Under the pieces are notes generated by a model. The model ran no database searches and was not told the origin of the DNA. It worked only from the letters and a program-made list of their open reading frames with translations. The position numbers and the translations under genes were made by a program. Below, one piece after another: positions 35,181-47,931 of a stretch of 64,000 nucleotides of DNA; positions within the stretch are counted from its first letter, which is position 1, and every line of letters starts with the position of its first letter. This DNA comes from Arcobacter venerupis (GTDB taxonomy: Bacteria > Campylobacterota > Campylobacteria > Campylobacterales > Arcobacteraceae): NCBI RefSeq assembly GCF_013201665.1, contig NZ_CP053840.1:2418001-2482000 (forward strand), read 5' to 3'.

Positions 35181-35309
35181 ATAATGTTAAAGTCTTATAC
35201 GCGCTTAAAAAAATATTCATTTTTTCAAGGTAACGCTAGTTTTTTCTAAAAAAACACAATTTGTATTAAATATAAGAAATATATTTAATAAGATAGTAAA
35301 CCAAAGAAT
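35181..35309 (-). other. 3' side of 23S rRNA processing stems
   Basis: Two segments here are complementary to the region before the 23S 5' end. ATAATGTTAAAGTCTT (35181-35196) pairs perfectly with 38418-38433. AATAAGATAGTA plus CCAAAGAAT (35287-35309) pairs with 38262-38283, with one small bulge. Together they would bracket the 23S rRNA in a long duplex of the kind cut by RNase III. Confidence 0.7.
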
Positions 35310-35313
35310 TTGT

Positions 35314-38225
<2,912 letters not shown>

Positions 38226-38586
38226 ATAAATAGAGTTAAACTCTATCGCATTTTTGATAATATTCTTTGGCTACTATCTTATTAAACATATTATTTAAAA
38301 TATATCAATAAAATTAGTTGTGTTCTATCTATTTCTAGATAATTAAAATTTTTGTTTTTAATTATTAGTTCTATTAGAATAAATTCTTTTAGTTCTTTTA
38401 ATTAAACGAAAAAATTAAAGACTTTAACATTATATTTTTAAATATCATTGTTACTTAAAAAAATTTACATCTTTTCAAGGCAACATTTTTGATTCGAAAA
38501 TCAAATATAAATTCAATCTTTTTGAACTTATATTTAACTTTTTTATCATTTCTTCTAATTATAACTTTTAGCTTATTTTTAATAGG
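38226..38586. other. 23S 5'-flanking spacer
   Basis: This 361-bp stretch lies between tRNA-Ala and the 23S gene. It holds the 5' arms of the two processing stems (38262-38283 and 38418-38433) and otherwise AT-rich sequence. No gene is present. Confidence 0.7.
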
Positions 38587-38662
38587 TGGTGGAGAATAGC
38601 GGGATCGAACCGCTGACCTCCTGCGTGCAAAGCAGGCGCTCTCCCAGCTGAGCTAATTCCCC
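38587..38662 (-). tRNA. tRNA-Ala (TGC)
   Basis: A 76-nt minus-strand cloverleaf starts GGGGAATTAGCTCAGCTGGG and ends ATTCTCC-A-CCA. The anticodon loop TTTGCAC gives TGC. It lies in the 16S-23S spacer. Confidence 0.96.
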
Positions 38663-38691
38663 ACACTGATTAATCTTTTAAGATTATTTAA

Positions 38692-38768
38692 TGGTGGGCC
38701 TATCAGGACTTGAACCTGAGACCTCACGATTATCAGTCGAGCGCTCTAGCCAGCTGAGCTATAGGCCC
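38692..38768 (-). tRNA. tRNA-Ile (GAT)
   Basis: A 77-nt minus-strand cloverleaf starts GGGCCTATAGCTCAGCTGG and ends TAGGCCC-A-CCA. The anticodon loop CTGATAA gives GAT. It lies in the 16S-23S spacer with tRNA-Ala, the usual bacterial pair. Confidence 0.96.
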
Positions 38769-38787
38769 ATTTTTCTACCTATTTAAA

Positions 38788-38808
38788 TAATCTTTATAAA
38801 CCGAATAT
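38788..38808 (-). other. 3' arm of the 16S rRNA processing stem
   Basis: TAATCTTTATAAACCGAATA plus one T is a perfect 21-base complement of 40552-40572 in the leader. Pairing would loop out the 16S rRNA for RNase III-type processing. Confidence 0.75.
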
Positions 38809-38864
38809 AAAAACTCTTTCTTTTTAGTTTTAAGACTAGAAACGAATCTAGTCTCAATTCTCTG

Positions 38865-40380
<1,516 letters not shown>

Positions 40381-40551
40381 ATTGAAGTTTTTGAACTTGA
40401 CTTCTTCTGTATTATTTTACTATTACAAAATTATCACTCATAGTATAGACAAGTTATATGTTTTACCATATTGTTCTTGTTTGTTTTTATATTTTTAACA
40501 TTTATTCTTATTTTACATCTGTAATAAATAACAGATTTTTATAAGAGTCTC

Positions 40552-40572
40552 ATATTCGGTTTATAAAGATTA
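40552..40572 (-). other. 5' arm of the 16S rRNA processing stem
   Basis: ATATTCGGTTTATAAAGATT plus one A is the exact complement of 38788-38808. See that entry. Confidence 0.75.
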
Positions 40573-40672
40573 CTTTACAAACGTTATAATTATTTTTAAA
40601 GATCATCCAGTTTCGATTACAACGCTTTCTATCATTCTTTCGTTTGATGCGCTTCAGTCAAATTGGACGGGA

Positions 40673-40701
40673 ATTATAATAGATTCTTTTTCCTTTGTCA
40701 A
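40673..40701 (-). promoter_or_regulatory. Consensus rRNA operon promoter
   Basis: On the minus strand TTGACA (40701-40696), a 17-bp spacer and TATAAT (40678-40673) match the sigma-70 consensus perfectly. The start of transcription would be near 40666, with a leader of about 285 nt. Confidence 0.92.
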
Positions 40702-40934
40702 GGGGTTATCGCTTAAATTTGGCTTAAATTTATATAATCACCCTACCTCATCTCTTTTACTATGTTTTACTTGGCTTTAAACATTGCTTCTGCTTTTTTT
40801 GTATAATTAATACGTTTTTTTATTTTAATTTAATTAAGAATTTAAATTAAAATAGATTATTCAAGTGATATTTAATTATAATTTATACTATATTAATGTT
40901 CTTCACCTTACATATAAACAACAAAGAGGTATTT

Positions 40935-43900
40935 ATGTTCAAAATCGTTATTGCATGTCTTATTCTATTAAATATTCTATTTGCTTCCCAAAAACAAAAT
41001 TCTAATATTACAGAAAACTTATCTCTTTCAAAAGAAGAACAACAATGGATAAAAAATAACCCTGTAATTAAAATTGCAATAACAAACTATTGGACACAAT
41101 TTGAAAATATCAATACTGATGTTATAAAACTTCTTAATAAATATGGAAACTTAAACATCGTATTAATTAAATATGAGACTTGGAAAGATGCATACAATGA
41201 TTCAATCAATGGAATTAATTCTTATGGTATTTTAAATTTGAGCTGGAGTCAAGAAAGAGAAGACAAGTATTTTTATTATACAAAAGCTTATAATTTTACT
41301 CCAAGCCAATTAATTGTTAAAAAAACAAATACTGATATCCTATCTCTTAATGATTTAGAAAATAAAACAGTTTATACAAGGGAAAAATCAATTGCTAGAA
41401 AAATACTTGAGGAGGAAGTTCCTTCAAGTAATATCGTTGATATTAGTGATGAAATTTCTATGTTCAATAACTTATCACAAAGTCAAAAATCTGAAGCTAT
41501 TTTCGATTTTGTTTCTGATACTGATTTGATTAATAGTTTTGATTTAAAGATAGTTAAAAATATTTATAATAAATATAGTGAAGTTTCAATTGGAATTAGT
41601 AAAAAACATCCTGAACTTCAAAATATTATAAACAAGATTTATGAAATAATTCCAAAAGATGAGTTATTAGAACTACAAAATAGAATATATCTTAAAGAAA
41701 AGAAAAAAACTTTTATCTCTTTAAATAGCCAAGAAAAGGAATGGCTTGATGAACATTTAATAATAAAAGTTGGAAATGAACCTGATTATGCACCATGGGA
41801 TTTTAATAGAAACAATGAACCCCTTGGTTATTCAATTGACTATATAAAATTATTAGCATCTAAACTTGGCGTGAAAATTGAATTTGTTCAAGATTCTTGG
41901 GGAAATCTTAATAAAAAACTTGAAAATAAACAAGTTGATCTTTTGCATACAATGTATAAAAACAATTCAAAAAAAGGTGTACTTTATACAGACAAATATA
42001 AAACTGTTATAAATGCAATATATGTACATGAAGATAATACTAATATACAAAGTTCAAAGGATTTAGAAGATAAAACTATTAGTATTCCAAAAGGTGATTC
42101 GATATTAATTTCTATTAAGGATAATTTTCCTAATGCAAAAATCATTGAACCAGATGGATATGTTGAATCTTTAAAAAATGTTGCATTGAAAAGAAGTGAT
42201 GCAACAATTTTAGATATGGCAGTTGCAAATTATTTAAAAAATGAGTTTACAATACCAGATTTAAAGATTATAGATCAAATTAAATTTTCTTCAAAAAATC
42301 TTGTGCATAGTTATAGAATAGGAGTTAGAGATGATTATCCAATATTGGTGTCATTATTAAATAAAGCTATAAATAGTTTAACGGAAGAAGAACTACAAAA
42401 ATTAGATGAGAAATGGCTCTTAGAACCAATACAAAAAAAAGACCAAAATAGTTTAAATTTATCTAAAGAAGAGCAGACATGGCTAAATAAAAAAGAAACT
42501 ATTAAATTCAGTGTAGATCCAAATTGGTTTCCAATAGAAGGAATCAACAAAGAAACTGGGAAATATCAAGGTATGATCAGTGATATAATCGAAAAAATCA
42601 AAGAACTAAGTGGAATGCAATTTGAACTTATCCCTACAAATACATGGAGTGAGTCAATTGATTTAATAAAATCAAAAAAAATAGATATGTTATCTGCTGT
42701 AAGTGTAACTCCAGAAAAAGAAAAATTTTTAAATTTCTCCCATACAAGCATTGAATTAAATGACGGTGTAATAATGAGAAGTGATGCTCCTTTTATCTCT
42801 TCATTAGAAGATTTAAAAGGATTAAAAGTTGGTATTCCAGATGGGAATGGACTTGAAAAAACGATTAAAGATAAATATCCAGAGTTGAGCTTAATCCCAA
42901 TTAAGGGAGTAAAAAATAGCTTAGAACAACTTAACTCAAAAAAAATTGATGCATATATTGGAAATTTGGAAGTTTCTTCATTTTTAATTTTTCAGGAATC
43001 TTTTTTTAATTTAAAAATTGCCCTTAGCCTAAATGAGAAAAGAGCTGTAAAAATTGCTATAAATAAAGAATATCCAAAAGAAGCTATTCAAATTATAAAT
43101 AAAGCATTAGAAAAAATAAGCCCAGAAGAACTTCAAACTATTAAAAAGCGATGGATTGGTATAAAACTTGAAGATAAAACTGATTACTCACTAATATGGA
43201 AATTTTCTGCAGCATTTATTTCTATAGTTCTACTATTTGCTTATTATAATAGAAAACTTAAATTATTAGTTGCTAAAAAAACAGCTCAATTACAATCACT
43301 TTTAGAATCTTTTGATACAAATGTAATTGCATCAAGAACTGATTTGAAAGGTAATATTACATATGCTAGTAAAGCATTATGTCAAATAAGTGGATATTCA
43401 AATAAAGAGTTAATTGGAAGTTCACAAAATATCGTAAGACATCCAGATACAAAAGAAGAGATATTTGAAGAGTTATGGCAAACAATAACAAATGGAAAAA
43501 TCTGGAAAGGTGAATTAAAGAATGCCAAAAAAGATGCTGGATTTTATTGGTTAGATATAATTATTACTCCTGAATTTGATGATAATGAAGAAATCATTGC
43601 ATTTAGTGTAATAGGAGAAAATATTACTGCTAAAAAAGAGGTTGAAGAATTAAGTAAAAATCTTGAACAAAAAGTTGAAGAAAGAACCTATCAATTAAAA
43701 CAAAATCAAGAACAAATGAAATTTGTATCTCATTATGCAAATCTTGGATTTTGGACATTTAATCCTCAAGTTGGTGATTTATTAGTTAATGATACCTTTG
43801 TTCAAATGCTAGGATATGATGCTAATGAAGTTTTAATTGCTGGTTGTGAAAATGAGATGTTTAAACCATTTAAAGATGGTTTGGCTTTTTGGGAACAACT

Positions 43901-45656
43901 TATACATGAAGAAGATAGAGAAAAAACAGCTGAAAATATTAATGCTCATATAAATGGAGAGACAAATTTATATAAATCAGAATACAGAATGAAAAAAGCT
44001 GATGGCTCTTGGATGTGGTCTTTAGATATAGGAAGAGTTGCACAAAGAGATAAAGACGGTAAAGCTATAGAATTTAATGGAGTAAATTTAGATATTCAAG
44101 ATGCAAAAAACGCCCAAGAACTTATATCACAAAATAAACTTTTCCTCAATTCTCTTTTAGACTCTCAAGAACAAATAGTAATCACTAAAGAGGGTAAAAC
44201 TTTAAGAAGCGTAAATAAAAAATTCTTAGAATTTTTCGATGTTAAAAATATAAATGAATTTACAAAAGATTATGAATGTATTTGTGATAAATTTGTAATA
44301 GATGAAACAAATACTTATTTACAAAAAGATATGAAAAAACTAAGTTGGATAGAGTATGTAATTAAAAATAGTAATAAAACCAATAAAGTAGTAATGGAAA
44401 AAGACAACATTCAAAGAATATTTAGTGTAACTGCTGCTGTTATGCCAATAGGTGATGGTACAATAAAATCAGCAGTATTTACAGATATTACAGAACTGGA
44501 ATTTAAAAAGAAACAAACTGATACGATTCTGTCATCTGTACTTTTACCTATGATTATTACTTCTAAAAAAACAAGAAAAATTGTTTATGCAAATACTTTT
44601 GCAGAAGAACAATATGAAACTACATTGGATGAATTAATTGGATTGGATATTGAAGTATTTTATACATCTGATAATCAAAGAGATACCATATTAGCTGAAT
44701 TAAATAGTAAAGGTATTCTTCAAAATTTTGAAACTACATTTAAAACTTTAAAAGGTAAAAAATTTGATGCTATTTTATCTTTAGTTGATATATCTTTTGG
44801 TGGAGAAGATTGTTTTTTAGGAGTTGCAAGTGATATTACACAACAAAAAGAACTTCAAAAAGAGATTGAATCAATACATAGACATACAAGAGAATCTATT
44901 GAATATGCATCATTAATTCAACATGCTCTTATACCATCAAATGATTTATTTAGAAAATATTTTAGTGATTATTTAACTATTTGGCATCCAAAAGATATAG
45001 TTGGTGGAGACATCTATCTATTTGAAGAACTTAGAAATGACAATGAATGTCTTTTAATGGTAATAGATTGTACAGGACACGGAGTTCCAGGTGCATTTGT
45101 AACTATGTTAGTTAAAGCAATAGAAAGACAAATAACATCAAATATAATAAATAGTAATGAAGTTGTAAGTCCAGCGAAAATATTAAGTATTTTTAACAGA
45201 AGTATGAAACATCTCTTAAAACAAGAAGATAATGAATCAATTTCAAATGCAGGATTTGACGGAGGAATTTTATATTATAATAAAAAAGAAAAAATAGTTA
45301 AATTTGCAGGTGCAGAAACTGGATTATTTTATATAGAAGATGAAGAATTAAAAATGATAAAAGGTAGTCGACATTCAGTTGGATATAAAAAATCTGATGC
45401 AAACTTTGAGTTTAAAGAGTTTATAATAGACGTAAAAGATGGAATGCAATTTTATCTAACAACAGATGGATATTTAGATCAAAATGGAGGAGACAAAAGC
45501 TTTCCATTTGGTAAAAAAAGATTTAAAAAAATTTTAGAAGAGAATTATAATTTACCTTTTGCAGACCAACAAGAGATATTATTATACGATATGCAAGCTT
45601 ATCAAGGTGAGGAAGAAAGAAACGATGATATTACTATTGTTGGTATTAAAATATAA
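40935..45656 (+). CDS. Giant sensor phosphatase: three solute-binding domains, PAS domains and SpoIIE/PP2C output
   Basis: The start at ATG 40935 has AAGAGG five bases upstream and yields a signal peptide (MFKIVIACLILLNILFAS). The 1573-residue protein has three tandem SBP_bac_3 domains (about residues 30-250, 255-500 and 505-745), each opened by a similar segment (LSKEEQQWIKNN, LNSQEKEWLDEH, LSKEEQTWLNKK). One membrane helix (about 752-772), about four PAS/PAC domains (about 790-1305) and a SpoIIE-type PP2C phosphatase (about 1315-1573) follow. The phosphatase metal motifs are DIVGGDIYLFEE, VIDCTGHGVPGAF, TTDGYLDQ and RNDDITIVG. It should sense amino-acid-like ligands and dephosphorylate the SiaC-type switch protein encoded downstream, as SiaA does; this is inferred. 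Neighbours downstream are a receiver, a kinase, the switch protein and an HD-GYP protein. Confidence 0.85.
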   Translation: MFKIVIACLILLNILFASQKQNSNITENLSLSKEEQQWIKNNPVIKIAITNYWTQFENINTDVIKLLNKYGNLNIVLIKYETWKDAYNDSINGINSYGILNLSWSQEREDKYFYYTKAYNFTPSQLIVKKTNTDILSLNDLENKTVYTREKSIARKILEEEVPSSNIVDISDEISMFNNLSQSQKSEAIFDFVSDTDLINSFDLKIVKNIYNKYSEVSIGISKKHPELQNIINKIYEIIPKDELLELQNRIYLKEKKKTFISLNSQEKEWLDEHLIIKVGNEPDYAPWDFNRNNEPLGYSIDYIKLLASKLGVKIEFVQDSWGNLNKKLENKQVDLLHTMYKNNSKKGVLYTDKYKTVINAIYVHEDNTNIQSSKDLEDKTISIPKGDSILISIKDNFPNAKIIEPDGYVESLKNVALKRSDATILDMAVANYLKNEFTIPDLKIIDQIKFSSKNLVHSYRIGVRDDYPILVSLLNKAINSLTEEELQKLDEKWLLEPIQKKDQNSLNLSKEEQTWLNKKETIKFSVDPNWFPIEGINKETGKYQGMISDIIEKIKELSGMQFELIPTNTWSESIDLIKSKKIDMLSAVSVTPEKEKFLNFSHTSIELNDGVIMRSDAPFISSLEDLKGLKVGIPDGNGLEKTIKDKYPELSLIPIKGVKNSLEQLNSKKIDAYIGNLEVSSFLIFQESFFNLKIALSLNEKRAVKIAINKEYPKEAIQIINKALEKISPEELQTIKKRWIGIKLEDKTDYSLIWKFSAAFISIVLLFAYYNRKLKLLVAKKTAQLQSLLESFDTNVIASRTDLKGNITYASKALCQISGYSNKELIGSSQNIVRHPDTKEEIFEELWQTITNGKIWKGELKNAKKDAGFYWLDIIITPEFDDNEEIIAFSVIGENITAKKEVEELSKNLEQKVEERTYQLKQNQEQMKFVSHYANLGFWTFNPQVGDLLVNDTFVQMLGYDANEVLIAGCENEMFKPFKDGLAFWEQLIHEEDREKTAENINAHINGETNLYKSEYRMKKADGSWMWSLDIGRVAQRDKDGKAIEFNGVNLDIQDAKNAQELISQNKLFLNSLLDSQEQIVITKEGKTLRSVNKKFLEFFDVKNINEFTKDYECICDKFVIDETNTYLQKDMKKLSWIEYVIKNSNKTNKVVMEKDNIQRIFSVTAAVMPIGDGTIKSAVFTDITELEFKKKQTDTILSSVLLPMIITSKKTRKIVYANTFAEEQYETTLDELIGLDIEVFYTSDNQRDTILAELNSKGILQNFETTFKTLKGKKFDAILSLVDISFGGEDCFLGVASDITQQKELQKEIESIHRHTRESIEYASLIQHALIPSNDLFRKYFSDYLTIWHPKDIVGGDIYLFEELRNDNECLLMVIDCTGHGVPGAFVTMLVKAIERQITSNIINSNEVVSPAKILSIFNRSMKHLLKQEDNESISNAGFDGGILYYNKKEKIVKFAGAETGLFYIEDEELKMIKGSRHSVGYKKSDANFEFKEFIIDVKDGMQFYLTTDGYLDQNGGDKSFPFGKKRFKKILEENYNLPFADQQEILLYDMQAYQGEEERNDDITIVGIKI

Positions 45657-45665
45657 GGATTAACA

Positions 45666-46034
45666 TTGAAATTTTTAGTTGTAGATGATTCTAAAATCGC
45701 ACGAAGTAGAATTTGTGATTATATTAAAGAACTTGGATATGAAGTTCTCGATGAAGCTTGTGATGGTATTGAAGCAATTGAAAAATATAAAAAATTACTT
45801 CCAAGTGTTATTACTATTGATTTAGAAATGCCAAATATGAAAGGAATTGAAGCTTCAAAAGAGATATTAAGATTAAATCCTAAAATAAATATTATTTTGA
45901 TAACATCAATTGTTGATAAAAAAGAAGTGATAAATGCACTTAAAATTGGGATTAAAAAAGTTATTCAAAAACCTTTTACCTTTGAATATTTTGCACAAGA
46001 AATAAATAAATTAAAAAAAGGAGCTTCTCTGTGA
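45666..46034 (+). CDS. CheY-like single-domain receiver
   Basis: Translation starts at TTG 45666, with AAGGA six bases upstream. The 122-residue receiver has D7/D8 (LVVDDSKIARS), phospho-acceptor D52 (ITIDLEMPN), the threonine in LITSI, and the lysine in VIQKPFTFEYF. There is no output domain. It lies 9 bp after the phosphatase gene and overlaps the kinase gene by 4 bp (GTGA). It may carry a second phosphorylation input into this operon. Its cognate kinase is not in the window. Confidence 0.9.
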   Translation: MKFLVVDDSKIARSRICDYIKELGYEVLDEACDGIEAIEKYKKLLPSVITIDLEMPNMKGIEASKEILRLNPKINIILITSIVDKKEVINALKIGIKKVIQKPFTFEYFAQEINKLKKGASL

Positions 46035-46576
46035 ATATAAGTACTATACAAGAAATAGTAAAAAAAGATGGAATAGTATTTTTAACATATGGTGGTTTTT
46101 TATCACAAGCATTAATTTCAGGTATGACAGAAGCCCTTGAAAAAGAAGCAAAACAAAGTGATTTAAATATGGGAGATGCCAATAATATTTTTATTATATT
46201 TATTGAACTTGCACAAAATATGATGAATTATTCTAAAACAAAATCAAAAGATAATAATGACTTAGCATCGGAGGGATTAATAGTTGTTGGCAAAGATAAT
46301 GAATTAAACTATTATATTCATAGCCAAAATGTTGTTGGAAAAGAAGATAAAGAAAAAATTGAACCTAAATTAAAAGAGATATTAACTTTAGATAAGGAAG
46401 AGATTAAAAGAATGTACAGAGAGTTACGAAAAAGTGGGAAAAATACACATGGGAAAGGTGGGGGAATTGGATTTTACGAAATAGCAAAAAGATGTGATAA
46501 AATTAATTATGAATTTATAGAGATAAATGAAAATAAATTTTATTTTCATTTTAAAGCTGAAGTAGCAACTAAATAA
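46031..46576 (+). CDS. siaB: SiaB-type protein kinase (DUF6272)
   Basis: Translation starts at GTG 46031, with AAGGAG nine bases upstream, overlapping the receiver stop. The 181-residue protein has a GHKL-type ATP-binding fold with N box IELAQNMMNYSKT and G box GKGGGIGFYEIAKRC. This is the layout of SiaB, the kinase that phosphorylates SiaC in Pseudomonas aeruginosa. It should oppose the PP2C phosphatase encoded by the first gene of the operon. The partner relation is inferred from order and family. Confidence 0.8.
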   Translation: MNISTIQEIVKKDGIVFLTYGGFLSQALISGMTEALEKEAKQSDLNMGDANNIFIIFIELAQNMMNYSKTKSKDNNDLASEGLIVVGKDNELNYYIHSQNVVGKEDKEKIEPKLKEILTLDKEEIKRMYRELRKSGKNTHGKGGGIGFYEIAKRCDKINYEFIEINENKFYFHFKAEVATK

Positions 46577-46590
46577 TAAGGGAACAATAC

Positions 46591-46971
46591 ATGGAAAATA
46601 TAAAAATTGAAGCTACTAGATACACACCAGAAATATTGATGGATAAAGATACCGGTATAATATCTATAGTAGGAAAATCATACCCTGAAAATACATTTGA
46701 ATTTTATGAACAAGTTATGAAATGGATGAGTAAATATTTTAAAGAAGCTGCAAAAGATAAAACTATTATTAATCTTGAAATAATTTATTTTAATTCTAGT
46801 AGTTCAAAATTATTTTTTGATCTTTTTGATTTATTAGAAGAGGCAAACGCGAATAATAAAATAGAAATAAATTGGTTTTATCATGAAGATAATGAATCTG
46901 CACTAGAAGCTGGTGAAGATTTTAAAGAAGATTTTGAGAATTTAGAATTTAACTTAATAAAAAAACAATAA
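46591..46971 (+). CDS. siaC: SiaC-type switch protein (DUF1987)
   Basis: The 126-residue protein has the DUF1987 pattern: an N-terminal IEATRYTPEILMDKDTGIIS, IVGKSYPENTFEFYEQV, a central INLEIIYFNSSSSKLFFDLF and an acidic C-terminus. The serine cluster in YFNSSSSK aligns in position with the phosphorylated Thr68 of P. aeruginosa SiaC. Unphosphorylated SiaC binds and activates the cyclase SiaD. In this operon no cyclase follows, so its target may be the HD-GYP protein or an unlinked one. Which serine is modified cannot be told. Confidence 0.82.
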   Translation: MENIKIEATRYTPEILMDKDTGIISIVGKSYPENTFEFYEQVMKWMSKYFKEAAKDKTIINLEIIYFNSSSSKLFFDLFDLLEEANANNKIEINWFYHEDNESALEAGEDFKEDFENLEFNLIKKQ

Positions 46972-46980
46972 AGAATTAAA

Positions 46981-47778
46981 ATGGAAGAGATTAGTGAAAA
47001 TAAACTTATACAAGAAATAGAAGATTTAAAAAAAAGTTTTAATGAAACAACAAGTAAGCTAATAAAAGACATTAGAAGACATGATAAAATCATGGCTAGA
47101 AGTGATAAAAGACAACAAATCGAATATGATGAACTTCAAACAAAATTACAAGAAATTGAAGCGTTAAGTAAAGAGATAGAAGATACACAAAGAGAAGTTG
47201 TTTTTACAATGGGTGCAATTGGAGAAAGCCGTTCAAAAGAGACTGGAAACCATGTAAAAAGAGTTGCTGAATACTCAAAGATATTGGCTTTACATTATGG
47301 ATTATCGCAAGATGAAGCTGAACTATTAAAACAAGCAAGCCCAATGCATGATATAGGAAAAGTTGCAATTCCTGATGCTATTTTAAATAAGCCAGGTCGA
47401 TTTGAGGAAGATGAACGAATAATTATGAATACTCACGCTCAAGTGGGCTTTGAAATGCTTAAACATTCAAATAGGAAGTTATTAAAAGCAGCTTCAATTG
47501 TAGCTTATGAACATCATGAAAAATGGAATGGAAAAGGATATCCAAGAGGTTTGAAAGGTGAAGAGATTCATATTTATGGAAGAATAACAGCACTTGCAGA
47601 TGTTTTTGATGCGCTGGGAAGTGATAGATGTTATAAAAAGGCATGGGATGATGAAAAAATATTTAATTTTTTCAAAGAAGAAAGAGCCCAACATTTTGAT
47701 CCAAAACTTATAGATATTTTTTTTGAAAATTTAGATAAATTCTTAAAAGTTAGAGAAGATTTAAAAGATAAATTTTAA
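46981..47778 (+). CDS. HD-GYP c-di-GMP phosphodiesterase with an N-terminal coiled coil
   Basis: The 265-residue protein has an N-terminal coiled coil (about residues 5-75) and an HD-GYP domain. The metal and catalytic motifs are complete: GNHVKRVAEYS, the HD in SPMHDIGKVAIPD, EHHEKWNGKGYPRGLKG and the later DVFDAL. It should cut c-di-GMP. The gene follows the SiaC-type gene by 9 bp, where SiaABCD operons carry a diguanylate cyclase with an analogous N-terminal coiled coil. The coiled coil may be the docking site for the switch protein. This is inference. Confidence 0.9.
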   Translation: MEEISENKLIQEIEDLKKSFNETTSKLIKDIRRHDKIMARSDKRQQIEYDELQTKLQEIEALSKEIEDTQREVVFTMGAIGESRSKETGNHVKRVAEYSKILALHYGLSQDEAELLKQASPMHDIGKVAIPDAILNKPGRFEEDERIIMNTHAQVGFEMLKHSNRKLLKAASIVAYEHHEKWNGKGYPRGLKGEEIHIYGRITALADVFDALGSDRCYKKAWDDEKIFNFFKEERAQHFDPKLIDIFFENLDKFLKVREDLKDKF

Positions 47779-47931
47779 ATCTTCATTATACTAAGACTAA
47801 AAGTTACTTATATAAACTTTTGATTAATCAATTCCACTTATTTTATAAAACTCACTTAAACTCATTATCTAAGCACTTATTTGATAAAATACAAGCCTAA
47901 TAATAGTTTCACAATCAAAGGTTTAATAATA

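Larger units (their letters stand above)
40381..40934. other. rRNA leader and divergent promoter region
   Basis: This 554-bp stretch holds the rRNA leader (40381-40666, with the 5' processing arm at 40552-40572), the consensus rRNA promoter, and on the plus strand a TATAAT (40802-40807) 128 bp before the large sensor-phosphatase gene. No gene was seen in it. Confidence 0.6.

Noticed and set aside
40771-40790. Possible sigma-54 promoter (TTGGC followed by TTGCT) upstream of the sensor phosphatase
   Set aside because: The GG and GC elements are 13 bases apart by the G-to-G count, one more than the strict spacing sigma-54 needs. The TATAAT at 40802 is a better candidate.
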